Positions 20,559-31,253 of a DNA stretch of 64,000 nucleotides are shown here, one piece after another. This stretch comes from Adiantum capillus-veneris (lineage: Eukaryota; Streptophyta; Polypodiopsida; Polypodiales; Pteridaceae), in assembly GCA_014529385.2 (NCBI GenBank), contig CM043944.1:173046740-173110739 (forward strand), given 5' to 3'. Position 1 is the first letter of the stretch. Each line of letters starts with the position of its first letter. The notes under the pieces are model-generated. The model ran no database searches, was not told the DNA's origin, and worked only from the letters and a program-made list of their open reading frames with translations. A program made the translations under genes and the position numbers.

Positions 20559-22327
20559 GAAGTAAAGGTAATTGCCCAAGGACGGAGTTTGCATGGGACC
20601 ACAAACATCACTATGCACAAGCTGCAACCTGCATGTGGCCCGAACTGAACCGTCCTTTGGAAACTTAGAACACTGCATATTACCCAAAATATAGCCTTCA
20701 CAAACATGTTTGACAGGTGCTTCAAGAGGCGGCAAAGAAGCAACCATATAAGATTTCTGCAAACGCAGCAAACTGGCAAAATTCAGATGACCAAAACGTG
20801 CATGCCAAAGTTTTGCATCTGAAATAGCCCTTGAATCTGCAACAACATTTGCAAAATTTCGTCCATACTTGTCATACAAAGTGTGCTTATATAGCCCATG
20901 GCACAAAAGGCCAGATGCAACAATTTCATCACCAAAACTGAGATCATGAACTGTACATCTGTCATCCACAAATTTGACTACAAGTCCAAGTCTAGCAAGT
21001 GCGGACATAGACAAGAGATTCTTCTTGATCCCAGGTACATAAAGTGCATCAACAAGTGTGAAGGAACTACCATTTGCAGCAGTAAGCACAATCTTTACAA
21101 CCCCTTGAACCGGATAAGAGGCATTGTTGGCACAAGTGACAGAATTCCCATGAGGGACAGACTCGATAGAGGTAAACAATTCACGATGTGAGGTAATGTG
21201 CTTTTGCTTTGTAGCACCACTGTCCAAATACCACACATGTGAATCTGCAGCAACTGACAAGCATGCATCATGGACAGCAGGATTGTAAGTGCACTATGTG
21301 CTAAAATCCCATTCTACATCAACATTAGCAACACAATCTCCTTTCACAGAAGACTCAACAATGGCTGCATTTGTAGTGGAACTAGCATTTGCAGTGGAAC
21401 CACCCTCTTTATTCTTAGCCTCTTTGGCCTTCAACTTAGGACACCACTTGATCAAGTGATCATTATCTTTACAATAATGGCAACACATCTTCTTTTTGCC
21501 CTTATCACCAAAATTTCTAGACAAATTGTTGTCAACAGAAGCATTAGGAACAAAAGTTTTGCCACTCGCAACAGAACCATAAGAAGTGGCCGCATTGCTA
21601 TTGCCACCCTTTCTTTAAGAAGCAATAAAAGCTTGTTCAATTGCATGCTGCCTAGTTTTGTTTTTTCTGGAAAGTGACTCTTGCAACAGCAATGTGCATA
21701 ATGCATCAAACTTGACAACTTCAGGATTTCCTTGGGTCAGCAGTCTCCAAGTAATAGCAAAAGTCTGGTAGGAATCTGTAAGGCATCAGGAACAGTCTGC
21801 ACAAGGGAACTGTCTGAAATGACTTCACCTGCAGAAATAAGTTGCTCATTGATATCCTTGACACTAGCAAGAAAAGTGTCCATATCATCTTCCTCATGCA
21901 TAATCTTTGACTCCAGCTCTTTACGCAGCAAAGCAATTTTAGCCTCATTGCGGCTTGCATAAAGACCTGCTAGAATATCCCAAGCCTGTTTTGCAGATTT
22001 TGTTGAACGAATGTGAGGAACAATGGTGCGCTTCACAGACAACACAATCAATGCATGAGCCTGCGCATCCTTTACATCCCAACGAGCTTGTTCTGTCGTA
22101 GGCAAAACAACTCTAATAGCAGCAATCCTTGCAGCAAGACCTGCAACATCCTCAACATCGCCTACATCCTCAGAACCAGGACGTACATCAATGCCCTGCA
22201 CAATGTTCCAGACGCCCTTTGACACAAGAACATGTTGCATCATATAAGCCCACATAGGGTAGTTGTCCTTATCCAACGTGTCCTCAGCAGCAAACATCTT
22301 GAACACATCTATGTTGTTGTCAGCCAT
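20559..22327 (-). pseudogene. Copia gag-protease-integrase start, fragment B2
   Basis: Second copy of the family-B 5' half. Gag starts at ATG 22,327 (M-A-D-N-N). A frame break near 21,780, an in-frame interruption near 21,616 and another break near 21,295 follow. The knuckle C-H-Y-C is near 21,475. A D-S-G-A-like protease phrase is near 21,225, with a three-residue insertion (K-Q-K) close by. The GAG-pre-integrase phrase L-W-H-A-R-F-G-H is near 20,800, and the first integrase Asp (H-S-D-V-C-G-P) near 20,610. Truncated at about 20,559 against the D LTR. It reaches about 100 bases further into integrase than B1. Confidence 0.85.
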
Positions 22328-22674
22328 GGTAAGTGCTGCACCTGATGTGAAAACTGCCCGAAAATAGGAGAAATAGACGAGAACAACACATGCTATATCG
22401 CACAAACCGTAGAAGGCTATGAGACACCTCTTATGCAGAAAACGGAACTGACAAAAATTATGCACAAAATGACGAAATAGCTTGTGCAGTACTACTTGAA
22501 GTGGAAACGAAGGCCGAAATGAGCCTGAATCAAATACCTGAGCAGACTAAGCTCTACGAGCTTTCTCGAAATTTTTGTCGACCTGCGAACGCTTGCCAAA
22601 GCTCACTAAAATCGGAGAAAGTGAGCAGGCGTGTGCTGGAGCAGCTGGCGACTAAGCCCGGGAGGATGCAACCT

Positions 22675-22686
22675 GCTCTGATACCA
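22675..22686 (-). other. Primer binding site of B2
   Basis: Minus strand TGGTATCAGAGC next to the LTR end, as in B1 and B3. Confidence 0.9.
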
Positions 22687-22688
22687 AT

Positions 22689-22915
22689 TGTTGGAATTTG
22701 GGTTGCAGAGAAACACACATAGCTTGGAGAAGACGAAGAAAGCTCTAGGCACACAATAGAGAGTGTGTTACTTAGTATGCAGCGGAAAGATAGATAGCCC
22801 TAGAGTGATGGGCGTATATACAATGCTCGGGGGGAAAAACCTCCTAAAGAGGGGAAAAATGCCCCGGCGGTCCTAGTGTGTTCACACACATCACTACCAC
22901 ATGTATACGGTAACA
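22689..22915 (-). repeat. LTR of B2 (227 bp)
   Basis: Full family-B LTR. On one side it has a primer site and gag, as a 5' LTR does. On the other side, after a 40-base partial LTR copy, it has the polypurine-side internal sequence expected next to a 3' LTR. Confidence 0.9.
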
Positions 22916-22955
22916 GTGTGTTCACAGACATCAGTATCACATGTATATGGTAACA
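22916..22955 (-). repeat. Partial LTR duplicate (40 bp)
   Basis: Repeats the last 40 bases of the adjoining LTR (GTGTGTTCACA to GGTAACA) with a few mismatches. It lies between the full LTR and the polypurine side. Confidence 0.88.
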
Positions 22956-23042
22956 AAACCCCCCTAGAGTGATGCGGTGAACGAGAGTTGGCACATGAGT
23001 AAAGAGAAGTGCCATACCCTGAGGACATGATAAGTCCTCAGG
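22956..23042 (-). other. Polypurine-side internal fragment of a family-B element
   Basis: Matches the sequence right inside the B3 3' LTR (23,362-23,440), including the C-rich complement of the polypurine tract and the GAGTGATGCGGTGAACGAGA phrase. After about 80 bases it ends against D integrase sequence. Confidence 0.8.
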
Positions 23043-23134
23043 GCAAGCACACCATCCCTTGGTAGCTCGTTGTACTATGTAACATTCATAGACGATGCAA
23101 CTAGGAAAACATGGGTTTATGTAATGAAGGATAA
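23043..23134 (+). pseudogene. Integrase piece of element D, part 1
   Basis: Encodes the integrase phrase S-L-G-S-S-L-Y-Y-V-T-F-I-D-D on the plus strand and stops at the B3 insertion. The reading phase continues correctly on the other side of B3 at 41,806 when one GATAA copy is counted, which confirms that B3 inserted here. Confidence 0.85.
23130..23134. other. Target site duplication GATAA (left of B3)
   Basis: Matches 41,801-41,805. Confidence 0.9.
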
Positions 23135-23361
23135 TGGTGGAATTAAGGTTGCAAAAAAACACACACGGCTTGGAGAAGACGAAGGAAGCTCAAGGCACAC
23201 AACAAAGAGTGTATTACTTAGTGTGCAATGGAAAGAAAGATAGCCCTAGAATGATGGGCATATATACAATAAGTGGGGAAAAAAACCTCCTAGTGAGGAA
23301 AAAATGCCATGGCAGTCCTAAGTGTGTTCACACACATCACTACCACATGTATATGGTAACA
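23135..23361 (-). repeat. 3' LTR of B3
   Basis: 227 bases. The outer end reads TGGTGG where other copies have TGTTGG, so one terminal base has changed. Confidence 0.9.
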
Positions 23362-23376
23362 AATCCCCCCCCTGGA
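23362..23376 (-). other. Polypurine tract of B3
   Basis: The minus strand reads CCAGGGGGGGGATT directly before the LTR start TGTTACC. Confidence 0.85.
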
Positions 23377-23379
23377 GTG

Positions 23380-25770
23380 ATGCGGTGAACGAGACCTGGC
23401 ACATGAGTAAAGGGAAGTGCCATGCCTTGAGGATATGATCTATCCATAAAGAGGAGTAAGCCCAAAGCTTTGTGGAAAGCTTCGAAATTCTCACGAGACA
23501 ATGCCTTTGTGAAAAGATGTGCAAGGTTGTCCTTTGTTGGCACATAAGCCAAGCTGATCTCTCTTGCTGAGAGTTTCTCCTTGACATAGTGGTAATGCAC
23601 CTCAATGTGCTTTGTGACGAGCATGAAAAATTGGGTTCCTCGCAACTGCCAATGCGCTATGACTGTCAGTGTAGATAGTGTTGGCAGTGTCCTGTCCAAC
23701 ACCCAAATCAGCCAAGGCGTCTGAACCATACACACCCAATCGTAGCTGTGAAGATTGCCTTGTACTCATCCTCACACCTAGAAGTGGCCACAATAGGTTG
23801 CTTCTTGCTCAAACATGATATACATGAATTGCCAAGCATGAAACAAAAACCACTTATGGACACTTGCGTGTCAAAACAACCAGCCCAATCTGAGTCCAAA
23901 AAAAATGTAAGTCTGACTGCAATAATCCCCCCTTGGGATAAAACAAGCCAAGATGTAAAGTGCCACTCAAGTAGCAAAAAATCCTCTTGATAGACTGGCA
24001 ATGCTTAGACCCTAGGCTATGTATAAATCTGCTAACCTATGAGACTGCAAACTGAATATCGGGCCTCGTGTTGCATACATAAATGAGGCATCCAACAACA
24101 TTTTGGTAAAGAGTGACATCTGCAGGATCACTAGCATCATGAAGACTCAATTTCAAACCTGTTTCCATGGGAATGGAAATAGGTATGCAATCCTCAAGTC
24201 CAAACTTACATAGCAATGTCTCTATGTAACTTTTCTGACACAAGGCAATACCACCATCACACTGCTTAAAATGTATACCCAAGTAATGATGCAATAGCCC
24301 CAAATCTTTCATCTTGAAAGTAGCATTCAAATCAACCTTAAATTCAGCAATATGTCTGTCATTTGGTTCTGTGATTAGCAAATCATCTACATAAAGAACC
24401 ACAATGAGAAGTACATCACCCTCACGCTTTACATACAATGTGCTTTTTGTTGGATTGTTATGAAAGCCTCATTTGACCAAATGAGTGTCAGTCTTTACAT
24501 ACCAAGCACGACGAGATTGCTTCAACCCATACAAAGCTTTGTTACATTTGCACACCTTATCCTCTTGTCCTTTCTTGACAAAACCGTGAGGCTGCGTTAC
24601 ATAAACTTCCTCAAATATGTCACCATTCACGACAACAGTAACAATGTCTGGCTAATGTACATCCCAACCAAAATGAGTTGTCAATGCACATAGAAAACGC
24701 ACCTCAGTCATACAACAAATGGGAGAAAAAGTCTCTTCATAATCTATGCCTTTTTGTTGTGCTTAACCCTTTGCAACAAGTTGAGCCTTATAGTGATCAA
24801 TCTCACCATCCGGCTTGCGTTTCAACTTGTAAACCCACTTGGTACCAATGGCCTTTTTGCCAGGAGGCAAATCACATAAAGTCCATGTGTCATTTTCTAT
24901 AAGTGCATCATATTTTGATTGCATGGTAGCCATCCCATTTTTTAAATTTTGTCCTTCATCAGAAGATAGAGATTCTTCAACATCATGTAAGCTAGACACA
25001 ACCAAAGCATAACAATCTGATGCATAAGATGCATGGCGAGAACCTAAACGAGTACAACTAGACAAAGGTGCATCCAATTTACTATCATGCAAAGTATGCA
25101 CCAGCCACTTAGGCATACCTCTATCTTGCTCATTCTCAGCCCTTTCCTCATTAAGTACATCACGTACATCTGCATCAGTGATAGACTGATCCGTAACATT
25201 TTCAGAAACCCCCATAGGCTGTATATTTGCCTCATTGGAATTTACATTCGTACTTCTACCAATGAAAAGAGGCAACAAAGTGTCATAAATGTCCTGTGAG
25301 CTTACATTACTGTCTCTAGTACATGACAGCAAGGGATGAACAAAATCTTCCACAACCACAACATCCTGTGAAACCAGAATACGCTTTGTTTGTGGATGAT
25401 ACAACATGTAGCCTTTGCTTTCAGCACTATAACCAACAAAAATACATTTGATAGCCTTATCATCCAATTTTCTTTGTTGTGTCTGTGGCACCAAAGCATA
25501 TGCCAAACAGTCAAAACATGTGCTCAGTAGAAGGCTTTCTATCATGCCATGCTTCATATGGAGTAATAGACTACAAATCTTTTGTAGGACACCAGTTTAG
25601 TACATAAGTGGCACACATGATGGCCTCAAGCCAAAACGAATGCGGCAAAGCTTGACTTTTGACCATACATAGTGCCATTTCCGTAAGTGATTTGTTTTTC
25701 CTCTTAGCAACACCATTTTGCTGCAGTGTATAAGGCACTGCACATTGGTGTTTTATCCCACGACTAGCCA
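23380..25770 (-). pseudogene. Copia integrase C-end, reverse transcriptase and RNase H of B3
   Basis: Minus-strand pol in several frames. Integrase end has Q-Q-N-G-V-A near 25,720. The C-terminal phrase K-C-I-F-V-G-Y-S is near 25,440. Reverse transcriptase start has T-K-W-V-Y-K-L-K near 24,815. The open block 24,037-24,438 carries Y-V-D-D-L near 24,385 and N-T-R-P-D-I-Q-F near 24,055. RNase H lies at 23,400-24,000 with L-D-S-D-W-A-G near 23,890 and D-S-H-S-A-L-A near 23,660. Frameshifts and stops near 25,560, 24,760, 24,450 and 24,010 break it. Domain order is ordinary copia. Confidence 0.87.
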
Positions 25771-25775
25771 GAAAT
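25771..25775. other. Target site duplication GAAAT (left of E)
   Basis: Matches 39,310-39,314. Confidence 0.92.
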
Positions 25776-26395
<620 letters not shown>

Positions 26396-26396
26396 T

Positions 26397-26410
26397 GCCC
26401 CCCTTCCTGA
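26397..26410 (-). other. Polypurine tract of E
   Basis: The minus strand reads CAGGAAGGGGGGCA directly before the 3' LTR. Confidence 0.85.
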
Positions 26411-27762
26411 TGTAGATTCCATCCTCGGAATCTATTGAGTGGAAGCTCGTTCATCGAGGTGGAAGAGCATTTGAGATGAATGTCCTTAGCCTTCTTCAGT
26501 CACTGCAAAATCAAACAACATTGGCACAGTAATTGCATTCTCATATACAATTAAAAAGCATATGCAATTGTAGGCAGACAATTTGATTGGTAACAAAATT
26601 TTAAACCATTTGTCAGCAGTAAACATTAAATTGAAATATAATCAAACACATAAACAGTTGTAAAGGTAAAAAATTAAACAAGTCTCAGGTCGCTAATTTA
26701 ACGATCGAAAGGCACTAAAGATCGACTATTAATACCATGGGCAAGCTTCTCAATTTTCTCTTATCAATTAAGTTGTTTAATCGCAAGAGCCAAGTATTTC
26801 ATGTCCGAGGGCTGACTAGAGGCTATACCTAGAAGACCTTGTAGTTAAGCTATGATAAAAGGAATTGCTCATGAAATCATCGCCTGACTTATTTCCTTTT
26901 CTTTGACCCCCCAAAGTCTTTTCACATTGTTTCAATTTTGATGTGTGTGCTTATTTTGTATGCCTTGGGTTTTTTGCTTTTCAAGGAAAAGCGTCCACAC
27001 TAGGAACCTCTCGGGCTCTAGTACCATAGGCGATACATGTGAGTGAAGTACCAAATCAAGCTGAGATTTCTCTTCCAGCTTAAGATTTTACATTGTGGCA
27101 CTTTGAGATTTTTTGTTTGTTCGTTTTCAGCATTTTAATTTTGTAACTTTGGGGGGTCATATAACACTGTTACCCTTCCCAGGCTCATCACATTAGTAAA
27201 CTCCCTTTGTAATACTTAAGCTAAAGGTCAATAGGGACTAAGCCCACCTAGTACATTTCACACAATGCTGCTTAAATCGGATTAAGAACCTAAGTAACCA
27301 TTGATAATTAGGAAGGCATTCCCCATGGTATTAAGAGAAGATCTCTAACGCATAGCTTGGTCAAACTAGCTTAGTCGGACTGCTTGATTTTTAAACCTAG
27401 ACAAGTGATTATGACAAAAAATTATATTGAATTTAATGTTTGATACTAAGCAAATGTGCTGGATATTATGCTACCAATCAAAATTAAAGTAGACAAACAT
27501 GGATGCAAAAAGATAAGGGGCAATGCTAATGGACAAGAAACACATGTTTGTGTTGATGGTCGCGCTTGATTTGAAGTGTGAACGAGAGAAAGATTCCATG
27601 AAGGTCCAAATCCTAACAACAGCAACACGTTCCTGTACACACTAGGAAACACAAAGAATACCTCTAGGAGGCACATCAGTGGAAAAAGGTACCAACACTT
27701 ATTGAACACAATTAAAAAACATAAGGAACCCTAACCTAATTATTTGCACTCTCCCTAGAGAG
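26411..27762 (-). other. 3' untranslated region of E
   Basis: About 1.35 kb without coding signal in any frame, between the last open stretch and the polypurine tract. AT-rich, nothing else recognised. Confidence 0.6.
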
Positions 27763-28149
27763 TCAAGGGAATAGGATATTGTAGAGATTGGGGGGAAACC
27801 CTAAGGCTAAACCCCTATCCTCGTCGTCGAGAAAAACAAAGTCATCATCCATGAGACCATATGTGCCATCTGTATAATCATGTAAATCTTCTTCATCATC
27901 AGAGGCACCAATGTTCACTAAGAAGGTCACTAGACGCCTATACTCATCTTGGTCAAAAGGATAGGCTTGTGCAATGGGAGATACATTCTCTACTAAGTAT
28001 GGATCAGTCGTGGTCAAGAGACGTATCAGCCATTCTAACTCCTCCAAATTCCTCTGACATGCTAGCGTACCTACCAAATCCCATTCAACAGGCAAGCACC
28101 AAAAAGACCATGTGAAACATTTGTGAAAAGTAACGAGAGTACCTCTCAC
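27763..28149 (-). CDS. Unrecognised acidic ORF in E 3' region
   Basis: 128 codons, open. The C-terminal half is acidic (D-D-E-E-D-L and F-L-D-D-E-D). No zinc finger, signal peptide or membrane segment is visible, so an envelope-like role is not supported. The N-terminal part is tryptophan- and leucine-rich. It may be an exon or a decayed end of the 3' polyprotein rather than a separate gene. I do not recognise it. Confidence 0.35.
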   Translation of the reverse strand: MRGTLVTFHKCFTWSFWCLPVEWDLVGTLACQRNLEELEWLIRLLTTTDPYLVENVSPIAQAYPFDQDEYRRLVTFLVNIGASDDEEDLHDYTDGTYGLMDDDFVFLDDEDRGLALGFPPNLYNILFP

Positions 28150-28272
28150 CCAAGGCAGGAGTGGATGACTCTAGTGTACTAGCCATATCTATACACGCAA
28201 ATAGATGATGATTAGAGTGTAAATATTACAAGGGTCATGTTCTTGTGCATAATGTGTTTTTATGATTTTGTG

Positions 28273-28980
28273 TTATGGCTCTTGCTCTTTTACTTTTTTA
28301 TCTTGTTTTTGTGAGTATAAGGCTTTATATATACATTCCCTAAGATTGGAGATTGAGAGGTCAGGGAGGAAGGTTGAGAGGGAAGCAAGTGAATGATGGA
28401 TGTTAGCAAACACTCCCCCCTTCCTTGGGTAGATCATACCTTTTGGAATGATGTCGTCACCTTTTGAAACCAATTGTTCCAAGTTGTTATGGGTGAAGGC
28501 TTTAACCAATAGTTTTTGATTGCCCTATGTGTTTCATCTAGTTGCAAGGGTGGTAAGGTACTCCCCCATGATTTTATTTGCAACATTGTTGTAGGTGGTG
28601 AACTTACAACGGGAGGTGCAAACTCTTTCTTTCTTGTATGGATATGTACAATGGTAGGTGGAGGTTGTGTCAGAGCTTCTTTTTTCTGTATAGAAACTAC
28701 ACGAAGAGCAAGAAGCTTCGTTTGATTTCCCTGTTCCTGAACTAGGTGGAACAAATCGTTCTTTCTTCGATACCCAAACTAGCTCTGGAGCAGGTGTGTA
28801 GCATTCCGTGGTTTTTTCCTTTCCGTGATCTTCAATTTGTTTTGGAGGCACATGATTGAGCTCGCATGGGCCCAGTGACAAGTAAGAGCACAATTTACGT
28901 TTTAGCACCCAGATTTGATCATTTTCTTTATAGTAGCCTTGGGCTTCCAATAGTTTTTAGGAATCCAACGTAACTTTTTT
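28273..28980 (-). pseudogene. W-[ILV]-x-K motif region of E
   Basis: Overlapping broken frames (open parts 28,534-28,950, 28,434-28,754, 28,273-28,509). Short tryptophan phrases recur: R-W-I-P-K near 28,965, I-W-V-L-K-R near 28,910, V-W-V-S-K-K near 28,780, Y-W-L-K-P near 28,515 and N-W-F-Q-K near 28,465. The first of the series, K-W-I-P-K, lies upstream near 29,070. Element H carries the same motif series. The surrounding sequence is rich in S, T, K and P. Function unknown. Confidence 0.45.
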
Positions 28981-29021
28981 TTACATTTCTTGGGGCGAAT
29001 GGGACGTCTCTTACCAGGCTC

Positions 29022-29760
29022 CTATCTTTTAGCACTAGCTATGGTCGCTAAAGAAGCTTTAGGGATCCACTTGTATGTTTTCTTTGTTATATTGGGATGG
29101 GTCTTGTGTGTCTCAAGCTTTATTTCAACTACATCAGTTGAAGCTCTAGAGAGTTGGGTTATGGGGACATATGGTTCAACCTCTTGGACATGCAATGTCT
29201 TGGATTTTATGTCCTTAAGAGGCAATATCTTAGGGACTATGGCTTGAGTGGCAGGACTAAGAGTTGGTTTCTGTATTGTGACACCCCCTTTCCCCCAATC
29301 AATAGTGCATTTTGTGGCTATCATCCACGTGCGTCCTAGGTTTATATTACCCTCCATAGTTCCAACATGCATGACCAAAAAGTCTTGAGCTACAACCCCA
29401 TTGTCATAACTGAAAAAAGTGTGCCAGATTCCAAAAACCACAGTTTTTTCTTATTGACACCCTTGACTTGGATAATACTCTCAAATAGAGGTGGATTCCC
29501 TAACTGAGACCACACCCCATAAGGTAGCAGATTATATTTAGCACTCGTGTCCAATAAGGTGTTATATAGCACTTTTCCATAGGTGCGGTTTAGCTCAATA
29601 GGGTATCGTAGAGGTGTGTCAGAGTCCAACCAATCCTCGTCGGTTTCAACGTGGAAGGCATGTGTAACTCCAAGGTTAGCCTCTCGTTGGCGTCTTATGC
29701 GTTGTTGTCGCTCCCTAGCCTTAGCTTGAGCTTGTATCTTCTTCAATTCTGCTTGTGCCT
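29022..29760 (-). pseudogene. Second retropepsin-like domain of E, downstream of integrase
   Basis: After the integrase C-terminus and a lysine/glutamine/arginine-rich, probably coiled-coil linker (about 29,680-29,800) comes the phrase L-L-D-T-S-A-K-Y-N-L-L-P near 29,540. It resembles the retropepsin active site L-L-D-T-G-A with Ser replacing the Gly. About 70 codons later, across one frameshift near 29,430, comes N-L-G-R-T-W-M near 29,330, which resembles the I-L-G-R-x-W/F motif of the same fold. E already has a protease in the usual place (33,690-33,930), so this looks like a second copy. Ser for Gly argues it may be inactive or structural. Confidence 0.5.
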
Positions 29761-31253
29761 TGGCTGCCTTTTTTGTATGGATGGCACGTAGCTCCTCTTG
29801 GCTTAAAGGATCATAGTATCTTTTAAATTTGCTCCCATTGAGGAATCCAATGGTTTCAACTCCATCAAGAGTCTCCACACAAATGGTTCCTTGTGGGGTG
29901 ATCATACTCTATATGGTCCATTTCCCGCATATTTCAACTTTTTCTTTTCGTTACGCACTCCATACATAAGGACTTTATCACCAACGTTGATATCTTTGTT
30001 CTTTAGATGACGGTCAAACCATTTCTTCCTCCTATCTTTCTCCACAAGTGCATTTTTCACAGCTAATTGCCTCTCTTCATCTAGCCTTTCAAGGATATAT
30101 AATCGCTCAACTAAGGGGTACGATCCCAACCTTCTTGAAAAGCTACTCGAAGACTAGGAACGACAAACTCCCATGGCATAACCGTTTCTTGGCCATACAC
30201 CATCTTAAACGGTGTGCAGTTAATGGCAACTTTGTACGCACTATGATAAGCCCATAGAGATGATGTAAGCTTTAAATCCCAATCTGTGCGATCAGCTTCC
30301 ACCGTTTTGGTTAAGATAGAGATTAAGGTCTTGTTGGTGCTCTCAGCTTGGCCATTTCCTTGTGGATAATAAGGTGTGGACTTATGGTGAGCTATCATAA
30401 AGTTGGTAGTGAGTTCTTTTATTACTCCATTTATAAAATGAGTACCATTGTCACTCACAATCTCAAAGGGACAACCAAACCTTGTAATAATGTTCTCAAA
30501 GAGAAACTTGGTAGTTGACCTCGCATTGGCCTTACGTGTCGCCCTGGCTTCCGCCCACTTTGTCACATAGTCAGTGGCAACGATAATATATCGAGATTGA
30601 GTGCTACGAGCTATCGGACTAATTGTACCTACAAAGTCTAAACCCCATTTTTCAAATGGTTGAGTCACTTTAACAAGATGTAAGGGCATCATATCCTTTC
30701 GTTGTGTGATCTTGTAACATTGGCATTCATCACATCCTTTTGCAAAAAGTGATGCATCCTTAAATAAGGTTGGCCACCAACAACCTGATTGCAACACCTT
30801 TCTAGCTGTTAGTTCCCCTGAGAAATGTCCTCCGGCTATACCCATGTGTGCTTCTTGCAGTATGTATAAATATTGATCCTCACGAGCACAACGTCTAAGA
30901 ATATCATCCTTCCCTAGCCTGTAGAGAGTTCCTGCAATGAGAGAGTAAGGTTCACATTCTTTTAACAGTTTTTGAGCTATGTCTTTACGAAGCTCTTTGG
31001 GTGGAAAACCATTAACTAGAAAGTTCACAATCTTCTCACTCCATTCAGGTATGGTTTTAACTAGGAAAAGAGAAGTATCGGGCAACTCATCATCGACTCC
31101 AGTAGGGGCTTCACCATTGGGTATGCGAGACAAATGATCCGCCATGACATGTCTTTTACCAAGCCTCACCACAACCGTAAAATCAAACTCAAGGATAATT
31201 AACAACCATCGTGTAATTCTGCCCGTGGAACAAGGTTTAGTTACTAGATACAA
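29760..31253 (-). pseudogene. Gypsy integrase of E
   Basis: The RNase H end, with a D-H-L-S-R phrase typical of the RNase H-integrase junction, is near 31,135. The H-H-C-C zinc region (H-M-G-I-A-G-G-H to C-D-E-C) follows at about 30,725-30,860. The core has Asp in L-D-F-V-G near 30,640, Asp in S-D-N-G-T near 30,460 and Glu in G-Q-A-E-S near 30,345, so all three catalytic residues are present. The C-terminal G-P-Y-R-V motif near 29,905 continues into a short beta-rich tail. Frameshifts near 30,120 and 29,905 interrupt the C-terminal third. Confidence 0.88.

Noticed and set aside
27763-28980. Envelope-like gene in the 3' region of E
   Set aside because: No signal peptide, membrane segment or glycosylation-rich ectodomain is visible.
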